A program made the position numbers and the translations under genes. From contig WRIF01000098.1 in NCBI GenBank assembly GCA_009782865.1, positions 1 to 6,341 on the forward strand: a DNA stretch of 6,341 bases, in the 5' to 3' direction. Numbering within the stretch: the stretch's first letter is position 1; each line of letters starts with the position of its first letter. The notes beneath the pieces were generated by a model. It was not told the DNA's origin and did not search any database. It was given only the letters and a program-made list of their open reading frames with translations. This DNA is from Promicromonosporaceae bacterium. GTDB taxonomy: Bacteria; Actinomycetota; Actinomycetes; Actinomycetales; Cellulomonadaceae. This document shows positions 6,270 to 6,341 of this stretch, one piece after another.

Positions 6270-6341
6270 GATCCAACTGATCGGGAGGCGCGAGAAGCGC
6301 TTCTACACCGTGACGCTGCTGGTGGTCACCGTCTTCTTTGC
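6262..6341 (+). CDS. phnE: Probable PhnE-type ABC transporter permease, N-terminal fragment
   Basis: GTG at 6262 overlaps the end of phnC by 8 bp in another frame, with GAGG at 6252-6255 six bases upstream. It opens 26 codons plus two bases to the window edge: MSKIQLIGRREKRFY, then the hydrophobic start TVTLLVVTVFF. A basic cytoplasmic head followed by a membrane helix, in the place directly after phnC, fits the permease of the phnDCE transporter. No PhnE-specific motif is within reach, so the name rests on gene order and the emerging transmembrane segment. Confidence 0.68.
   Translation, partial: MSKIQLIGRREKRFYTVTLLVVTVFF

Noticed and set aside
1..6341. Mobile elements, CRISPR arrays, defence genes, tRNA/rRNA or biosynthetic clusters
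   Set aside because: No transposase, spaced repeats, RNA gene fold or unfamiliar enzyme is seen. Codon use and GC look uniform throughout, so there is no sign of recent transfer.

Overview
This is a high-GC, densely packed chromosomal segment, most likely from an actinobacterium (Actinomycetota). Four things point there: the GuaB1-type IMPDH/GMP-reductase relative, the actinobacterial form of DXS, a SenX3/RegX3-type phosphate two-component pair, and GTG/TTG starts with overlapping genes and a probable leaderless mRNA. The order or genus cannot be fixed from the sequence alone. All genes belong to known families. I see no CRISPR array, mobile element, RNA gene, phage gene or new enzyme system.

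Layout. Bases 1-588 (minus strand) hold the N-terminal 196 codons of guaB1, cut by the window edge. An 84-base divergent control region (589-672) separates it from a rightward cluster. That cluster starts with dxs (673-2565), the first enzyme of the MEP isoprenoid pathway. It is followed with overlaps by a SenX3/PhoR-type histidine kinase (2552-3694) and a RegX3/PhoB-type response regulator (3691-4383). A 90-base gap (4384-4473) carries an 11-bp-periodic direct repeat that looks like a PHO box, plus a -10-like hexamer. Next comes a phosphonate/phosphate ABC importer: phnD (4474-5394, binding lipoprotein), phnC (5391-6269, ATPase) and the first 26 codons of a probable phnE permease (6262 to the window end). 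These three genes also overlap head to tail.

How the parts may work together. The kinase/regulator pair should respond to phosphate limitation, and the PHO-box-like array in front of phnD suggests RegX3 directly activates the neighbouring importer. This would be a compact phosphate-scavenging circuit: sensor, regulator, operator and transporter within about 4 kb. No C-P lyase or other phosphonate-degrading gene is visible, so the cargo could be inorganic phosphate, phosphite or a phosphonate. The less usual feature is the 14-bp overlap joining dxs to senX3. It implies that the isoprenoid enzyme and the phosphate sensor share a transcript and possibly translational coupling.
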